The position numbers were made by a program, and so were the translations under genes. From Actinomycetota bacterium (lineage in GTDB: Bacteria; Actinomycetota; Actinomycetes; Nanopelagicales; Nanopelagicaceae), in NCBI GenBank assembly GCA_010028225.1, contig RGOY01000020.1, forward strand, positions 1 to 12,849: a DNA stretch of 12,849 nt. Direction: 5' to 3'. This document shows positions 12,787 through 12,849 of the stretch, piece after piece. The stretch's first letter is position 1, and each line of letters begins with the position of its first letter. Under the pieces are notes generated by a model. It was not told where the DNA came from, ran no database searches, and worked only from the letters and a program-made list of their open reading frames with translations.

Positions 12787-12849
12787 CTAGCGGCGCTTGC
12801 CCTTCTTTGCCTTCTTAGCAGCCTTCTTTGGCGCCTTCTTAGCAGCCTT
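12787..12849 (-). CDS. Lysine-rich C-terminal tail of a histone-like protein, probably HU (partial)
   Basis: Only the last 20 codons are inside the window. They encode an Ala/Lys/Pro-rich tail with repeated AAKK units ending KKGKRR and a TAG stop. This composition matches the C-terminal extension of actinobacterial HU proteins (HupB/HupS type), which bind and compact DNA. The place upstream of plsC-gpsA-ddl is also where HU genes occur in related genomes. The globular HU domain lies outside the window, so the family is inferred from tail and context. Another lysine-rich nucleoid protein cannot be excluded. Confidence 0.65.
   Translation of the reverse strand, partial: KAAKKAPKKAAKKAKKGKRR

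Noticed and set aside
12787..12849. Lysine-rich repeat as a tandem DNA repeat or CRISPR-like element
   Set aside because: The repetition follows codons for an AAKK-type tail with a stop and a terminator after it, so it is coding.

Overview
The window is a compact stretch of chromosome from a member of the Actinomycetota. This rests on the gene order mutM–rnc–rpmF–DUF177–sepIVA-like–coaD–rsmD–recG, the rpmB / thiL / Lrp-RAM / ddl / gpsA / plsC block, and a lysine-rich HU-like tail at the right edge. That is the order known from Mycobacterium and Streptomyces. The moderate base composition, very short spacers, 4-bp or 1-bp gene junctions and frequent leaderless-looking starts fit a streamlined lineage such as freshwater acI/Nanopelagicales, but this is inference.

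Layout. Positions 1-6077 are read leftward: recG, rsmD, coaD, the SepIVA-like gene, DUF177, rpmF, and then one open frame that joins a complete RNase III to a MutM lacking its catalytic N-terminus (the MutM C-terminus is cut by the window edge). rpmB (6198-6383) is read rightward, divergent from recG. Positions 6417-8532 hold an accessory pair: a CoA-binding/cupin fusion protein on the minus strand and a RubisCO-like protein (form IV, RLP) on the plus strand, divergent across a 124-bp spacer with two perfect palindromes. thiL (minus) meets the RLP tail to tail with an 8-bp overlap. A 78-residue stand-alone Lrp/AsnC RAM-domain protein is divergent from thiL. Then ddl, gpsA and plsC form a leftward operon with tight junctions. 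Upstream of plsC is a strong intrinsic terminator that ends a truncated HU-like gene.

Functionally, most genes are core: ribosome parts and rRNA maturation (rpmF, rpmB, rnc, DUF177, rsmD), CoA synthesis (coaD), recombination (recG), septation (SepIVA-like), wall and lipid precursors (ddl, gpsA, plsC), thiamine diphosphate (thiL) and nucleoid (HU). The RLP/cupin pair is the clear accessory element. An RLP and a cupin act in sequence in the Rhodospirillum rubrum methylthioadenosine-isoprenoid shunt, so a related phosphosugar salvage or modification role is plausible. No other gene of such a pathway is present here.

The two items most worth a second look are the rnc::mutM in-frame fusion with loss of the glycosylase nucleophile, and the RLP with a CoA-binding–cupin fusion. 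No tRNA, rRNA, CRISPR array, insertion sequence or prophage gene was seen.
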